Origin: Alphaproteobacteria bacterium
Lineage (GTDB): Bacteria; Pseudomonadota; Alphaproteobacteria; Rhizobiales; Amorphaceae
Assembly (NCBI GenBank): GCA_030431335.1
Contig: JAUIJH010000006.1
Location: forward strand, 1-64,000
Direction: 5' to 3'
DNA: 64,000 nucleotides
The notes under the pieces are model-generated. The model was not told the DNA's origin and did not search any database. It saw only the letters and a program-made list of their open reading frames with translations. Below, piece after piece: positions 49,157 to 58,880 of the stretch. How positions within the stretch are numbered: position 1 is the first letter of the stretch; every line of letters begins with the position of its first letter. The position numbers were made by a program, and so were the translations under genes.

Positions 49157-50686
49157 TCAGGCGGCCGGGCCGCGCGGCACGCTGTCGGCGCCTTCTTCGT
49201 AGAAATCGGCCACGAATCGTTCCAGCAGCCGCACGCCGAAGCCGGAGCCGAAGGAGCGGTTGATCTCGGTGGTCGGCGCCTGCATCGCGGTGCCGGCCAC
49301 ATCGAGGTGCACCCACACCGAATCCTTGGCGAACCGCTTCAGGAACTGCGCCGCCGTGACCGAACCGGCCGCCCGGCCGCCCACGTTCTTCATGTCGGCG
49401 AACTTGGAATCGATCAGGCTGTCGTATTCCTTGGCCAGCGGCATCCGCCACACCAGGTCGCCCGTCGCCTTGCCGGCGTCCGACAATTGCGCGGCCACCG
49501 CGTCGTCGTCCGTGTACATGCCCGCGTGATGGTGGCCGAGCGCGACGATGATCGCCCCCGTCAGCGTCGCGAGGTCGATCACCACGCGCGGCTCGTAGGT
49601 CTCGATCGTGTGCGTCAGCAGGTCGGCGAGGACGAGGCGGCCTTCGGCGTCGGTGTTGATGATCTCGATGGTCTGGCCCGATTTCGACTTCACGATGTCG
49701 CCCGGACGCTGCGCGTTGCCGTCCGGCATGTTCTCCACCAGGCCGATGATGCCGAGCACGTTGACCTTGGCCTTGCGCGCGGCGAGCGCGTGCATCGCGC
49801 CGACGACGGCGGCGGCGCCGCCCATGTCGCCCTTCATGTCCTCCATGCCGGCGGCCGGCTTGATGGAGATGCCGCCGGTGTCGAACACCACGCCCTTGCC
49901 CACCAGGGCGACGGGCTTCACGCCCGCCGGGCCGCCCTTCCACTCCATCACCACCACGCGGGCGGGGCGTACCGAGCCCTGCGCCACGCCCAGGAGCGCG
50001 CGCATCTCGAGCCGCTCCAGCTCGTCCGGCTCCAGCACCGTGATCTCGCAGCCGAGCTCGCCCAGCGCGGCGGCGCGGGCGGCGAACTCCACCGGCCCCA
50101 GCACGTTGGCCGGCTCGTTGACGAGGTCGCGCGCCAGGATCGTGCCCTCGGCGATGGCCTGCACCGCCTCCCAGCGCGCCGCGGCCGCGTCCGGATCGGC
50201 GACGCAGATGGTCACCTTGCGCGCGGCCGGCTCCGGATCGTCGTTCGCCTTCGACTTGTAGGTGTCGAAGGAATAGCTGCGCAGCGTCAGCCCCAGCGCG
50301 ATCTCGGCCGCCTCGCGGTCCGACAGGGCGCCGCCCGGGCGCTCGGCGAAGATCGTCACGTCGCTGGCCGGCCCCTTCGGCAGCGCGCCCATGATGGCGC
50401 CGCCGAGCTTGGCCCAGTCGGCCTCTTCCAGCTTGTCCGCCTCGCCCAGGCCCATCACCAGCAGCGCCCGTGCGTCGAGCTTGCGCGGCATCGCGAGCAG
50501 CAGCGACGCGAATTTCTTGCCGCGGAACGCCTGTGCTTCCGATGCCGCGCTCACCAGCCCGTCGCTTGCCGCCTCGACCCGCGCCGCCGCCTCGCCCAAG
50601 GCCAATCCGTCACCGGCCAGGACGACGAGCGTCCCCGAATTCGGCATGGTTTCCGAGGCGAATGTGATTGAAGGCGGCTGTGGCAT
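49157..50686 (-). CDS. pepA: Leucyl aminopeptidase
   Basis: 509 aa; LVGKGVVFDTGGISIKPAAGMEDMKGDMGGAAAV, NTDAEGRLVLADLLTH. Confidence 0.97.
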   Translation of the reverse strand: MPQPPSITFASETMPNSGTLVVLAGDGLALGEAAARVEAASDGLVSAASEAQAFRGKKFASLLLAMPRKLDARALLVMGLGEADKLEEADWAKLGGAIMGALPKGPASDVTIFAERPGGALSDREAAEIALGLTLRSYSFDTYKSKANDDPEPAARKVTICVADPDAAAARWEAVQAIAEGTILARDLVNEPANVLGPVEFAARAAALGELGCEITVLEPDELERLEMRALLGVAQGSVRPARVVVMEWKGGPAGVKPVALVGKGVVFDTGGISIKPAAGMEDMKGDMGGAAAVVGAMHALAARKAKVNVLGIIGLVENMPDGNAQRPGDIVKSKSGQTIEIINTDAEGRLVLADLLTHTIETYEPRVVIDLATLTGAIIVALGHHHAGMYTDDDAVAAQLSDAGKATGDLVWRMPLAKEYDSLIDSKFADMKNVGGRAAGSVTAAQFLKRFAKDSVWVHLDVAGTAMQAPTTEINRSFGSGFGVRLLERFVADFYEEGADSVPRGPAA

Positions 50687-50887
50687 TGGAATGTCCCTTT
50701 GGCGAAACTTCGCACCTAGACCCTTTGGCCGGGCCCGGCAAGCCGCCATAGGTGCGGCCGGAAGGTCACGCCGGCAAGCTTTCGTTCACCGTACCCGTCA
50801 CCGATTCTTCAACCTTGGCAACGGTTGGTGTACCCAAACTCATGGCGGTGCGCGATCGGCCGCCCAGTTGTCGTGATTGCGAGGTCG

Positions 50888-52054
50888 ATGCCGCTGATCA
50901 ACTGGTATATGTGTCGGCGCATCCTGACGCTCTTTCCGGCAGGGCTCCTGATCCTGACGTTGATCATCTGGTCGACGCAGGCGTTGCAGCGTCTCGACCT
51001 CGTCACGGCCAAGGGGCAGACGTTCGCGGTGTTCTTCGAGCTGACGATCCTGGCGATTCCCTTCCTCGCCACGCTGCTCGCGCCCATCGCCTTCGTCATC
51101 GCCATGATCGCGGTCTATGATTCGCTCAACCGCGACAGCGAGCTCGTCGTCATCGGCGCGGCCGGGGCGGGGCGGCTGCGTCTGCTCGCCCCCGCGCTGT
51201 GGGCGGCGGCGGTCTGTGCCGCGCTGGTGGCCGCCGGCACCGTCTATCTCGGCCCGGCCGGTCTCGCCAAGGCGCGCGTCATGCTGACCCAGGTGCGCGC
51301 CGACGTGGTCACCTCCATCGTCCAGCCCGGCCGCTTCATCGAGATCGAGGACGGCCTCACCGTCCACATCCGCGACCGGCGCGCCGACGGCAGCCTCGAG
51401 GGGCTGATGCTCAACGACACCCGCGGCACCGAGGTCGCCGTCACCTACCTCGCCCAGACCGGGCGCGTGGTGGAGACCGAGGGCAACACGCTGCTGGTGA
51501 TGACCAACGGCACCGTGCAGCGCATGGAACGGCCCGAGAACGAGCTCACCGTCGTCGCCTTCGACGCCTACGCCTTCGATCTCACCGAGCTCACCTCCGG
51601 CAACGTCACGCCCACCTTCCGCCCCTCCGAGCGCACGCTCGCCGAGCTCCTCACCCCCGATCCGGACGACACCTACCGCGCCGAGCGCGAGGCCCGCTTC
51701 CAGATCGAGATCCACGACCGCCTGTCCCAGCCGCTGGCGCCGTTCGTCTACGCGCTGGTGGTGTTCCTGTTCGTCGGCGACCCGCGCATGCACCGCCAGA
51801 GCCGGCTTGCCGGCGTCGCGGCGGCGGGGCTGGCCGTCGCGGCCGTGCGCGGGGCGACCTATGCGACGCTGCTGGGGGCGGAGAGCGCGCCGGCCCTCGC
51901 CCCGCTGGTCTATGTCGTGCTCCTGGGCGTCGGCGCCCTCGCCTTGTTCCTCATCGCCACCGACCGCTCGATCACCGTGCACGAGCACATCACCCACTGG
52001 ATCGCCAGCCGGATCGCCGACCTCTTCGCCAAGCGCAGCGGGGCGGCCGGATGA
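50888..52054 (+). CDS. lptF: LPS export ABC transporter permease LptF
   Basis: MPLINWYMCRRILTLFPAGLLILTLIIWSTQALQRLDLVTAKGQTFAVFFELTILAIPFLATLLAPIAFVIA; immediately followed by lptG. Confidence 0.94.
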   Translation: MPLINWYMCRRILTLFPAGLLILTLIIWSTQALQRLDLVTAKGQTFAVFFELTILAIPFLATLLAPIAFVIAMIAVYDSLNRDSELVVIGAAGAGRLRLLAPALWAAAVCAALVAAGTVYLGPAGLAKARVMLTQVRADVVTSIVQPGRFIEIEDGLTVHIRDRRADGSLEGLMLNDTRGTEVAVTYLAQTGRVVETEGNTLLVMTNGTVQRMERPENELTVVAFDAYAFDLTELTSGNVTPTFRPSERTLAELLTPDPDDTYRAEREARFQIEIHDRLSQPLAPFVYALVVFLFVGDPRMHRQSRLAGVAAAGLAVAAVRGATYATLLGAESAPALAPLVYVVLLGVGALALFLIATDRSITVHEHITHWIASRIADLFAKRSGAAG

Positions 52055-53154
52055 AAACGCTCGACTGCGGCGTCATCCTGGCGCGCTACCTGGCCATCAC
52101 CTTCCTGCGCTGGATCGTGGGCTTCTTCCTGGTCGGCAGCGCCATCATCTTCCTCGCCGATTCCATCGAGATGATCCGCCGCTCGGTCGACCGCGTCACC
52201 TTCTCGGCCAGCGACGCGGTCCTCGCCTCGCTCCTCAAAACCCCCTCCCTCACCGAGGAATTCCTGCCCTTCGCAGTGCTGTTCGGCGCCATCGCGGCGT
52301 TCCTGGCGCTCAACCGGCGGCTGGAGCTGGCGGTGATGCGCGCGGCCGGCGTGTCGGCCTGGCAGTTCATCATGCCGGCGATCGTGGTGGTCGCGGGGCT
52401 CGGCGTCTTCGCCACCACCGTCTACAACCCGCTGTCGGCGGCGGCGCGGGAGCAGTCGGAGATCCTCAGCGCCCGCGTGCTGGGCAACGAGGCGCACCTC
52501 CTGTCCGGCACCGGGCGCACCGTGTGGCTGCGCCAGGAGGGCCCCGAGGGCGGCTCCATCATGCATGCGGCCGCCGCCTCGCCGTCCGGCCTCTCGCTCT
52601 ACCGGGTCGAGGTGCACCTGTTCGACAAGGACAGCCGCTTCGCCGGCCGCCTCGATGCCGCGGCCGCCGAGCTGCGCCCCGGCAGCTGGCACCTCCTCGA
52701 CGTCACGCGCTACACGGCCGACGGCAACCGCTCGCGCGAATCGACCGCGGACGTGCCCACCGCCGTCTCGCCGGACGAGGTGCGCGAGGCGGTCTCGCGG
52801 CCCGACACCATCTCCTTCTGGAAGCTGACCGACGCGATGCAGCGGGCCGAGAGCGCGGGCCTGCCCACGCACCGATTCGCGCTGCAGCACCAGGTGCTGC
52901 TGTCGCGCCCGCTGCTCCTGGCGGCCATGGTGCTGATCGCCGCGTCCGTGTCGCTGCGCCTGGTGCGCCTGGGCGGCGTCACGCGCGCCGTCACCGGGGG
53001 CGTCGTCGCCGGCTTCGTCCTCTACATCGGCTCGGCCGTGGTCTCCGACCTCGGCGAGGCCGGGGCGCTGGCGCCGGTGCTGGCGGCGTGGCTGCCCGGC
53101 CTCGCGGCCGCCCTCGTCGGCGCCTCCGCCCTCCTCTACACGGAGGATGGGTGA
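52051..53154 (+). CDS. lptG: LPS export ABC transporter permease LptG
   Basis: MKTLDCGVILARYLAITFLRWIVGFFLVGSAIIFLADSIEMIRRSVDR...LAVMRAAGVSAWQFIMPA. Confidence 0.94.
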   Translation: MKTLDCGVILARYLAITFLRWIVGFFLVGSAIIFLADSIEMIRRSVDRVTFSASDAVLASLLKTPSLTEEFLPFAVLFGAIAAFLALNRRLELAVMRAAGVSAWQFIMPAIVVVAGLGVFATTVYNPLSAAAREQSEILSARVLGNEAHLLSGTGRTVWLRQEGPEGGSIMHAAAASPSGLSLYRVEVHLFDKDSRFAGRLDAAAAELRPGSWHLLDVTRYTADGNRSRESTADVPTAVSPDEVREAVSRPDTISFWKLTDAMQRAESAGLPTHRFALQHQVLLSRPLLLAAMVLIAASVSLRLVRLGGVTRAVTGGVVAGFVLYIGSAVVSDLGEAGALAPVLAAWLPGLAAALVGASALLYTEDG

Positions 53155-55490
53155 TGGTCTTGGCCCGCCTCGCCCGCATCGCCTTCGTCCTCGCCGCCTG
53201 GCTCGCGCTGGGCGCGCCCGCTTCGGCGCAGCTCCTGCCCGAGATCGGCACCGGCGACCCCGACGCCCAGCTCCTCCTGGAGGCGGACGAACTCATCTAT
53301 GACGTCGACACCGGGCGCATCACCGCCGTCGGCAACGTCTTCATCCACTACCAGGGCTTCCAGCTGTTCGCCAACGAGGTCACCTACGACCAGGCCGGCG
53401 ACACCCTCATCGCGCGCAACGGCGTGCGGCTGGAGGAGCCGGAAGGCAACATCGTCATCGCCCGCGAGCTGCAGCTGACGGACGATTTCCGCGACGGCTT
53501 CGCGACGGGCCTGCGGGCCGACACCATCTACCGCACGCGCCTCGGCGCCAACCGCGCCACGCGCACCGGCGGCAACATCACCGTGTTCGAGGATGCCGGC
53601 TACACGGCCTGCTATTCCTGCCTCAAGCGGCCCGACAAGCCGCCCACCTGGGCGATCAAGGCCCGCCGCATCGTCGCCGCCGAGGACAAGCGCACGCTGC
53701 GCTTCGAGGACCCGCGCTTCGAGTTCTTCGGCGTCTCCACGCCCTCGCTGCCCTCCTTCACCATCCCGGACCCCAGCGTGGAGCGCAAATCGGGCTTCCT
53801 GGTGCCGACCGCCGTCTATTCCAACCTGATCGGCTTCGGCGTGCGCAACTCCTACTTCCAGACGCTGGGGCCCTATCGCGACATCACCTTCGGCCTCACC
53901 CCCCTGTCGCGCCAGGGCGTCTTCGGCGACATCGAGTACCGCCAGCGCACCGCGACGGGCGTGTTCGACGTGCGCGCCACCGGCATCTACCAGTTCGACC
54001 CCGGCGCGTTCGGCGACACCGGCGGCAACCGCCGCTGGCGCGGCTCGCTGTCGACCAACGGCAACTTCTTCATCAACCCGCGCTGGCAGTACGGCTGGGA
54101 AGGCACCTACACCACCGACCGCCGCTATCTCGACGACTACAAGCAGTCCTTCGACAACACCCTCACCGCGCCGGCCACCATCTACCTCAACGGCCTCGGC
54201 GAGCAGACCTTCTTCGACGCCCGCATCTGGGCCTTCCGCATCCTGCAGAGCGATTACAACTCCACCGAGATCCTCAACCCGCCGCCGCCCTTCTCCCCCT
54301 TCGGCCAGCAGCTGCAGGACAAGCAGGCCCTCGTCCACCCGGTGATCGATTACGAGGGCGTCGTCGACCGGGCGGTGCTGGGGGGCGAGCTGTCCTATGG
54401 CTTCAACACCACCTGGCTGTCGCGCGCCGAGACGGACGCCTTCGGCGCCATCGTCAACGGCGTCAACACGGCCCGCTTCCGCGGCGTGGAGGGCACCTTC
54501 GGCCGCACCAGCGCCTCGCTCGACTGGCGCGCGCGCGTGATGGCCCCGGCCGGACAGGTGATCACCCCGTTCGCCGGCTTCCGCGGCGACCTCTTCTATC
54601 TCGACAACCGCGACGTCAACGTCACCGCGCTCGGCGACGACGAGGAGGTGTTCCTGCGCGGCATGCCCTATGTCGGCGTCAACTACAGCTACCCCTGGCT
54701 GATCGCGGCCAACTGGGGCACGCAGACCATCGAGCCCATCGGCGAGATCATCGCGCGGCCGGACGAGACCGGCATCGGCCACCTGCCCAACGACGACGCG
54801 CAGAGCGTCGTGTTCGACGATTCCAACCTGTTCGGGCCGACCAAGTTCTCCGGCTACGACCGCTCCGCGGGCGGCGTGCGCGCCAATGTCGGGCTGCGCT
54901 ACACGCTGCAGACCTATTCGGGCGCATTCCTGTCGGCTACCGTCGGCCAGTCCTACCACCTGGCCGGCCGCAACTCCTACGCGGTGCCGGACATCCTCGA
55001 TTCCACCGGCAATTCGGGCCTGTCCTCCAACAAGTCCGACTACGTCGCCGACATCACGCTCAACAGCAACGGGGGCCTGGCCGTCAGCGCCAACGGCCGC
55101 TTCGACGAGGAGACGCTGTCCATCGAGCGCGCCGAGGTGTCGGCCGCGAGCCAGGTCGGCCCGCTGTCGGCGCGCATCATCTACGCCTTCCTCGCCCGCC
55201 AGGAGGATCTCGGCTTCGTGGAGAACCGCGAGGAGATCCAGGGCGCCGCCTCGCTGCGCGTGCTCGACAACGTGCGCCTGTTCGGCCTCGTCCGCTACGA
55301 CCTGCAGGACGACGACCTGGTGCGCCAGGGCGTCGGCGTCGCCTACGACGACGACGCGCTGTCCATGTCCCTCGCCTACTCGGAGGACCGGGGCGGCGTG
55401 CCGGAGGATCCCGTCGACCGGACCATCTTCTTCCGCATCGGGCTGCGCACCATCGGCGACACCAGCGTATCCACCGGTCTTGATAATTGA
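53154..55490 (+). CDS. lptD: LPS assembly protein LptD
   Basis: 778 aa; signal peptide, OstA-like ADELIYDVDTGRITAVGNVFIHYQGFQLFANEVTYDQAGDTLIARNGVRL, beta-barrel. Confidence 0.95.
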   Translation: MVLARLARIAFVLAAWLALGAPASAQLLPEIGTGDPDAQLLLEADELIYDVDTGRITAVGNVFIHYQGFQLFANEVTYDQAGDTLIARNGVRLEEPEGNIVIARELQLTDDFRDGFATGLRADTIYRTRLGANRATRTGGNITVFEDAGYTACYSCLKRPDKPPTWAIKARRIVAAEDKRTLRFEDPRFEFFGVSTPSLPSFTIPDPSVERKSGFLVPTAVYSNLIGFGVRNSYFQTLGPYRDITFGLTPLSRQGVFGDIEYRQRTATGVFDVRATGIYQFDPGAFGDTGGNRRWRGSLSTNGNFFINPRWQYGWEGTYTTDRRYLDDYKQSFDNTLTAPATIYLNGLGEQTFFDARIWAFRILQSDYNSTEILNPPPPFSPFGQQLQDKQALVHPVIDYEGVVDRAVLGGELSYGFNTTWLSRAETDAFGAIVNGVNTARFRGVEGTFGRTSASLDWRARVMAPAGQVITPFAGFRGDLFYLDNRDVNVTALGDDEEVFLRGMPYVGVNYSYPWLIAANWGTQTIEPIGEIIARPDETGIGHLPNDDAQSVVFDDSNLFGPTKFSGYDRSAGGVRANVGLRYTLQTYSGAFLSATVGQSYHLAGRNSYAVPDILDSTGNSGLSSNKSDYVADITLNSNGGLAVSANGRFDEETLSIERAEVSAASQVGPLSARIIYAFLARQEDLGFVENREEIQGAASLRVLDNVRLFGLVRYDLQDDDLVRQGVGVAYDDDALSMSLAYSEDRGGVPEDPVDRTIFFRIGLRTIGDTSVSTGLDN

Positions 55491-55543
55491 AGCCATTCAA
55501 GGGTACTCGAAAACAGTACAACTTTATCGAGCGGGGCGTAGTG

Positions 55544-56464
55544 ATGGCGCGTATCGGCCTTTTCCTCATCCTGTTGCTGGCCGTGGCGGCCACCGCCGCG
55601 CCGCCGGCATGGGCGCAGACCCGCATCGTCGCGGTGGTCAACGAGCGGCCCATCACCAACTACGACGTCGCCCAGCGGGCCAAGCTGCTGCGCCTCACGG
55701 GCGTGCGGTCGAACGCTGAATCGGCCGCGCTGGACGAACTGATCAACGAGAAGATCCAGGACGGCGCGGTCCAGCGCGCCAACATCGAGATCAGCCAGGC
55801 CGAGATCGACGCCGCCATCGGCCAGATCGCCAGCCGCGCCAAGATCTCGTCGGCCCAGCTCGAAGGCGCCTTCCGCCAGGCGGGCGTGTCGATGGGAACG
55901 CTGCGCGAGCGCATCGGCTCGCAGATCGGCTTCAGCCGGCTGATCCAGGCCCAGTTCCGCCAGACCCTGCAAGTCACCGAGCAGGACCTCATCGCCGCCC
56001 TCAAGCGGGACGACGAGAAAGAGCTCGTCATCGACGCGGCGGTCTATACGCTGCAGCAGGTCATCATCGCGCTGCCGGCCAACCCCTCCCCCGCGCGCCT
56101 GAAGCAGGCCGAGGCGGTGGCGGCCGATCTGCGCGGGCGCTTCAGTTCGTGCAGCGAAGGCATCCCCCTCGCCAAGAAGACGCGCAACGTGGTGGTGCGC
56201 GACGGCGGCCGCCGCATGGGCGTGGAATTCGCGCCGTCCGTGCGCGAGGCGCTGGACGAGACCCCCGTCGGCAAGTTGACCGTGCCGCTGCCCCAGTCGC
56301 GCGGCCTCGTCATGTTCGCCGTGTGCGACAAGGAGATCGTGCGCTCGGCCAACGCGGCGATGAAGGAGATCGAGCCGGAGATCGCCAACGAGCGCGGCGA
56401 GGCGTTCGCCAAGCAGTACCTGCGTCAGCTCAAGCGCGACGCGGTGATCGAGAAACGGGGCTGA
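55544..56464 (+). CDS. surA: SurA-like periplasmic chaperone / peptidylprolyl isomerase
   Basis: 306 aa; signal peptide then RIVAVVNERPITNYDVAQRAKLLRLTG; downstream of lptD. Confidence 0.87.
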   Translation: MARIGLFLILLLAVAATAAPPAWAQTRIVAVVNERPITNYDVAQRAKLLRLTGVRSNAESAALDELINEKIQDGAVQRANIEISQAEIDAAIGQIASRAKISSAQLEGAFRQAGVSMGTLRERIGSQIGFSRLIQAQFRQTLQVTEQDLIAALKRDDEKELVIDAAVYTLQQVIIALPANPSPARLKQAEAVAADLRGRFSSCSEGIPLAKKTRNVVVRDGGRRMGVEFAPSVREALDETPVGKLTVPLPQSRGLVMFAVCDKEIVRSANAAMKEIEPEIANERGEAFAKQYLRQLKRDAVIEKRG

Positions 56465-57393
56465 ACGCCGCCGCTGCGCCGGCCGCGGCACAGGAGCGCG
56501 ATCTCGCGGCCCTGCGCCGCGCCATCGACGCCCTGCCGCCGCTGCGCGAGGTGCTCGCCGCCACCGGCTTCACGGCCAAGAAGTCGCTCGGCCAGCATTT
56601 CATCTTCGACCGCAACCTGACCGACAAGATCGCCGCCAGCGTGCGGGCGCCCGGCGCCGACCCGCAGGCGCCGCTGGCGGGGCGCACCGTCGTCGAGATC
56701 GGCCCCGGGCCCGGCGGGCTCACCCGCTCGCTGCTGCACGCCGGCGCTCGCGTCATCGCCGTGGAGCGCGACGATCGCGCCGCCGAAGCCCTCGCCCCGC
56801 TGGTCGCCGCCGCCGAGGGCCGCCTCACCCTCCACCTCGCCGACGCCCTCAAGGCCGACTGGCCGGCGCTGGCGCCCCAGGGCGCGGCGATCTGCGCCAA
56901 CCTGCCCTACAACATCGCGACGCCGCTGCTGGTCGGCTGGCTCACCGCCGACCCGTGGCCGCCCTGGTGGTCCTCGGCGACGATCATGGTGCAGAAGGAA
57001 GTCGCCGCCCGCATCGTGGCCGACGCCGGCGCGGCCGGCTACGGCCGGCTCGGCGTGCTCACCAGCGCCCGCGCCCATGCGTCGAGCCTGTTCGACGTGG
57101 CGCCCACCGCCTTCGTGCCGCCGCCCAAGGTCTGGTCCTCGGTGGTCCGCCTTGAGCCGCGCCCGGAAGCCGGCGACATCCCCGTCAAGGCGCTGGCGCA
57201 GGTGACGGCCGCCGCCTTCGGCCAGCGCCGCAAGATGCTGCGCTCCAGCCTCAAGGTGCTGGGCGAGCCGGAGGCGCTGGCGCAGGCCGCCGGCCTTGCC
57301 CTCAACGAGCGCGCCGAGCAGGTGCCCGTGGAGGGGTTCGTGCGCCTGGCGCGGCTCCTGGCGGCCCGCTCAGAGCGTCTCGGCGATCTCTGA
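56461..57393 (+). CDS. rsmA: 16S rRNA dimethyladenosine transferase RsmA/KsgA (start uncertain)
   Basis: KKSLGQHFIFDRNLTDKIAASV...VVEIGPGPGGLTRSLL...ICANLPYNIATPLLVGWL...MVQKEVAARIVA. Confidence 0.96.
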   Translation: MNAAAAPAAAQERDLAALRRAIDALPPLREVLAATGFTAKKSLGQHFIFDRNLTDKIAASVRAPGADPQAPLAGRTVVEIGPGPGGLTRSLLHAGARVIAVERDDRAAEALAPLVAAAEGRLTLHLADALKADWPALAPQGAAICANLPYNIATPLLVGWLTADPWPPWWSSATIMVQKEVAARIVADAGAAGYGRLGVLTSARAHASSLFDVAPTAFVPPPKVWSSVVRLEPRPEAGDIPVKALAQVTAAAFGQRRKMLRSSLKVLGEPEALAQAAGLALNERAEQVPVEGFVRLARLLAARSERLGDL

Positions 57394-58005
57394 GACGAAG
57401 GCGTCGAGCCCCACGCGCCGGCGCGCCTTCAGCCGCTCGGCGGCCAGAATGGCCGTCACGCCCTTGAGCGAGGCCTGCAGGTCGTCGTTCACCACCACGT
57501 AGTCGTATTCGCCGTAGTGGGCGAGCTCGGCGCGCGCGTTGTCGAGGCGGCGGCGGATGGTGGCCTCGTCGTCCTCGGCGCGGCGCACCAGGCGGTTGTG
57601 CAGCTCCGGCCCCGAAGGCGGCAGCACGAACACCGACACCAGGTCCTCGCCCAGGATGTCGCGGATCTGCTGCGCGCCCTGCCAGTCGATGTCGAACAGC
57701 ACGTCGCGCCCCGCCTTCAGCGCGCTTTCCACCGGGTCGCGCGGCGTGCCGTACTTGTTGCCGTGCACCTCGGCATATTCCAGGAGCTCGCCGCGCTCGC
57801 GCATCAGGTCGAACTCGCCGGCGGTCACGAAATGATAGTGGATGCCGTCCACCTCGCTCGGCCGGCGCGCGCGCGTCGTCACCGAGACGGACAGCTCCAG
57901 GCAGTCGTCCTTGTCGAGCAGCAGCCGCGCGATGGTGCTCTTGCCGGCGCCGGAGGGGGAGGACAGCACGAGCAAGAGGCCGCGGCGGTTCGGCGGCGCG
58001 CTCAT
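57370..58005 (-). CDS. gmk: Guanylate kinase
   Basis: 211 aa; GLLLVLSSPSGAGKSTIARLLL...ELSVSVTTRARRPSEVDGIHYHFV...DIDWQGAQQI. Confidence 0.97.
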   Translation of the reverse strand: MSAPPNRRGLLLVLSSPSGAGKSTIARLLLDKDDCLELSVSVTTRARRPSEVDGIHYHFVTAGEFDLMRERGELLEYAEVHGNKYGTPRDPVESALKAGRDVLFDIDWQGAQQIRDILGEDLVSVFVLPPSGPELHNRLVRRAEDDEATIRRRLDNARAELAHYGEYDYVVVNDDLQASLKGVTAILAAERLKARRRVGLDAFVSEIAETL

Positions 58006-58880
58006 TGCAGGTTCTGAACCTGCTCGCGCATCTGCTCCACCACCGCCTTCAGCTCCAGCCCCAGCGCGGTGATCGCGTGATGGGGCGCCTTGGAGCAGAT
58101 CGTGTTGGTCTCGCGGTTGAACTCCTGCGCCAGGAAATCGAGCTTGCGGCCGATGGCGCCGCCCTCGGCGAACAGCGCCCGCGCCGCCGCGATGTGCGCG
58201 GCGAGCCGGTCGAGCTCCTCGCGCACGTCCGCGCGCGTCGCCAGCAGCGCCGCCTCCTGGTGCAGCCGCTCCTCGTTGAGCCCCGCCGTGCCGCTCAGCA
58301 TCTCCGCGATCTGCGCCGACAGCTTCGCCTTGATCGCCGGCAGCGCGCGCAGGGGGTGGACGTCGATCTCGGCGCGCAGGCGGTCCATCGCGGCCAGCTG
58401 CTCCAGCACCACCGGGGCGATCTGCGCCCCTTCGGCGAGCCGGTCCGCCTCCAGCGCCTCCAGCAGCGGGTCCACCTCGCCGGCGAGATCGGGCCGGGCG
58501 CCGTCGTCTTCCTCGCCCGCCGCCTCCACCACGCCGCGCAGCGCGAGCAGCCCGTCCGCCCGCGGCGCCGCCACGGCCCCGTAGGAGGCCAGGTCCTGGA
58601 TCGCGTCGAGATAGAAGGCGAGCTGGTCCTGGTTGATGGCGAAGCGCTGCTCGCGCTCGACCTTGCGCACGCTCAGCGACACCGAGATCGAGCCGCGCCG
58701 GAACACCGCCGCCACCTTCTTGCGGATCTCCGCCTCCAGCCGCTCGAAGCCGGACGGGAGCCGCACCCGCACATCCAGCGAACGCCCGTTGACCGAGCGC
58801 ACATCGAATTGAAAGGCGATGCCCTCGACCTCGCCTTCCCGGCTCGCGAAGCCGGTCATCGACTGGACGGCGGCGCTCAC
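58002..58880 (-). CDS. yicC: YicC family endoribonuclease
   Basis: SMTGFASREGEVEGIAFQFDVRSVNGRSLDVRVRLPSGFERLE...EFNRETNTICSKAPHHAITALGLELKAVVEQMREQVQNLQ. Confidence 0.96.
   Translation of the reverse strand: MSAAVQSMTGFASREGEVEGIAFQFDVRSVNGRSLDVRVRLPSGFERLEAEIRKKVAAVFRRGSISVSLSVRKVEREQRFAINQDQLAFYLDAIQDLASYGAVAAPRADGLLALRGVVEAAGEEDDGARPDLAGEVDPLLEALEADRLAEGAQIAPVVLEQLAAMDRLRAEIDVHPLRALPAIKAKLSAQIAEMLSGTAGLNEERLHQEAALLATRADVREELDRLAAHIAAARALFAEGGAIGRKLDFLAQEFNRETNTICSKAPHHAITALGLELKAVVEQMREQVQNLQ

Noticed and set aside
53136-55496. 786-aa minus-strand ORF opposite lptD
   Set aside because: Shadow ORF; lptD on the plus strand has clear family signatures
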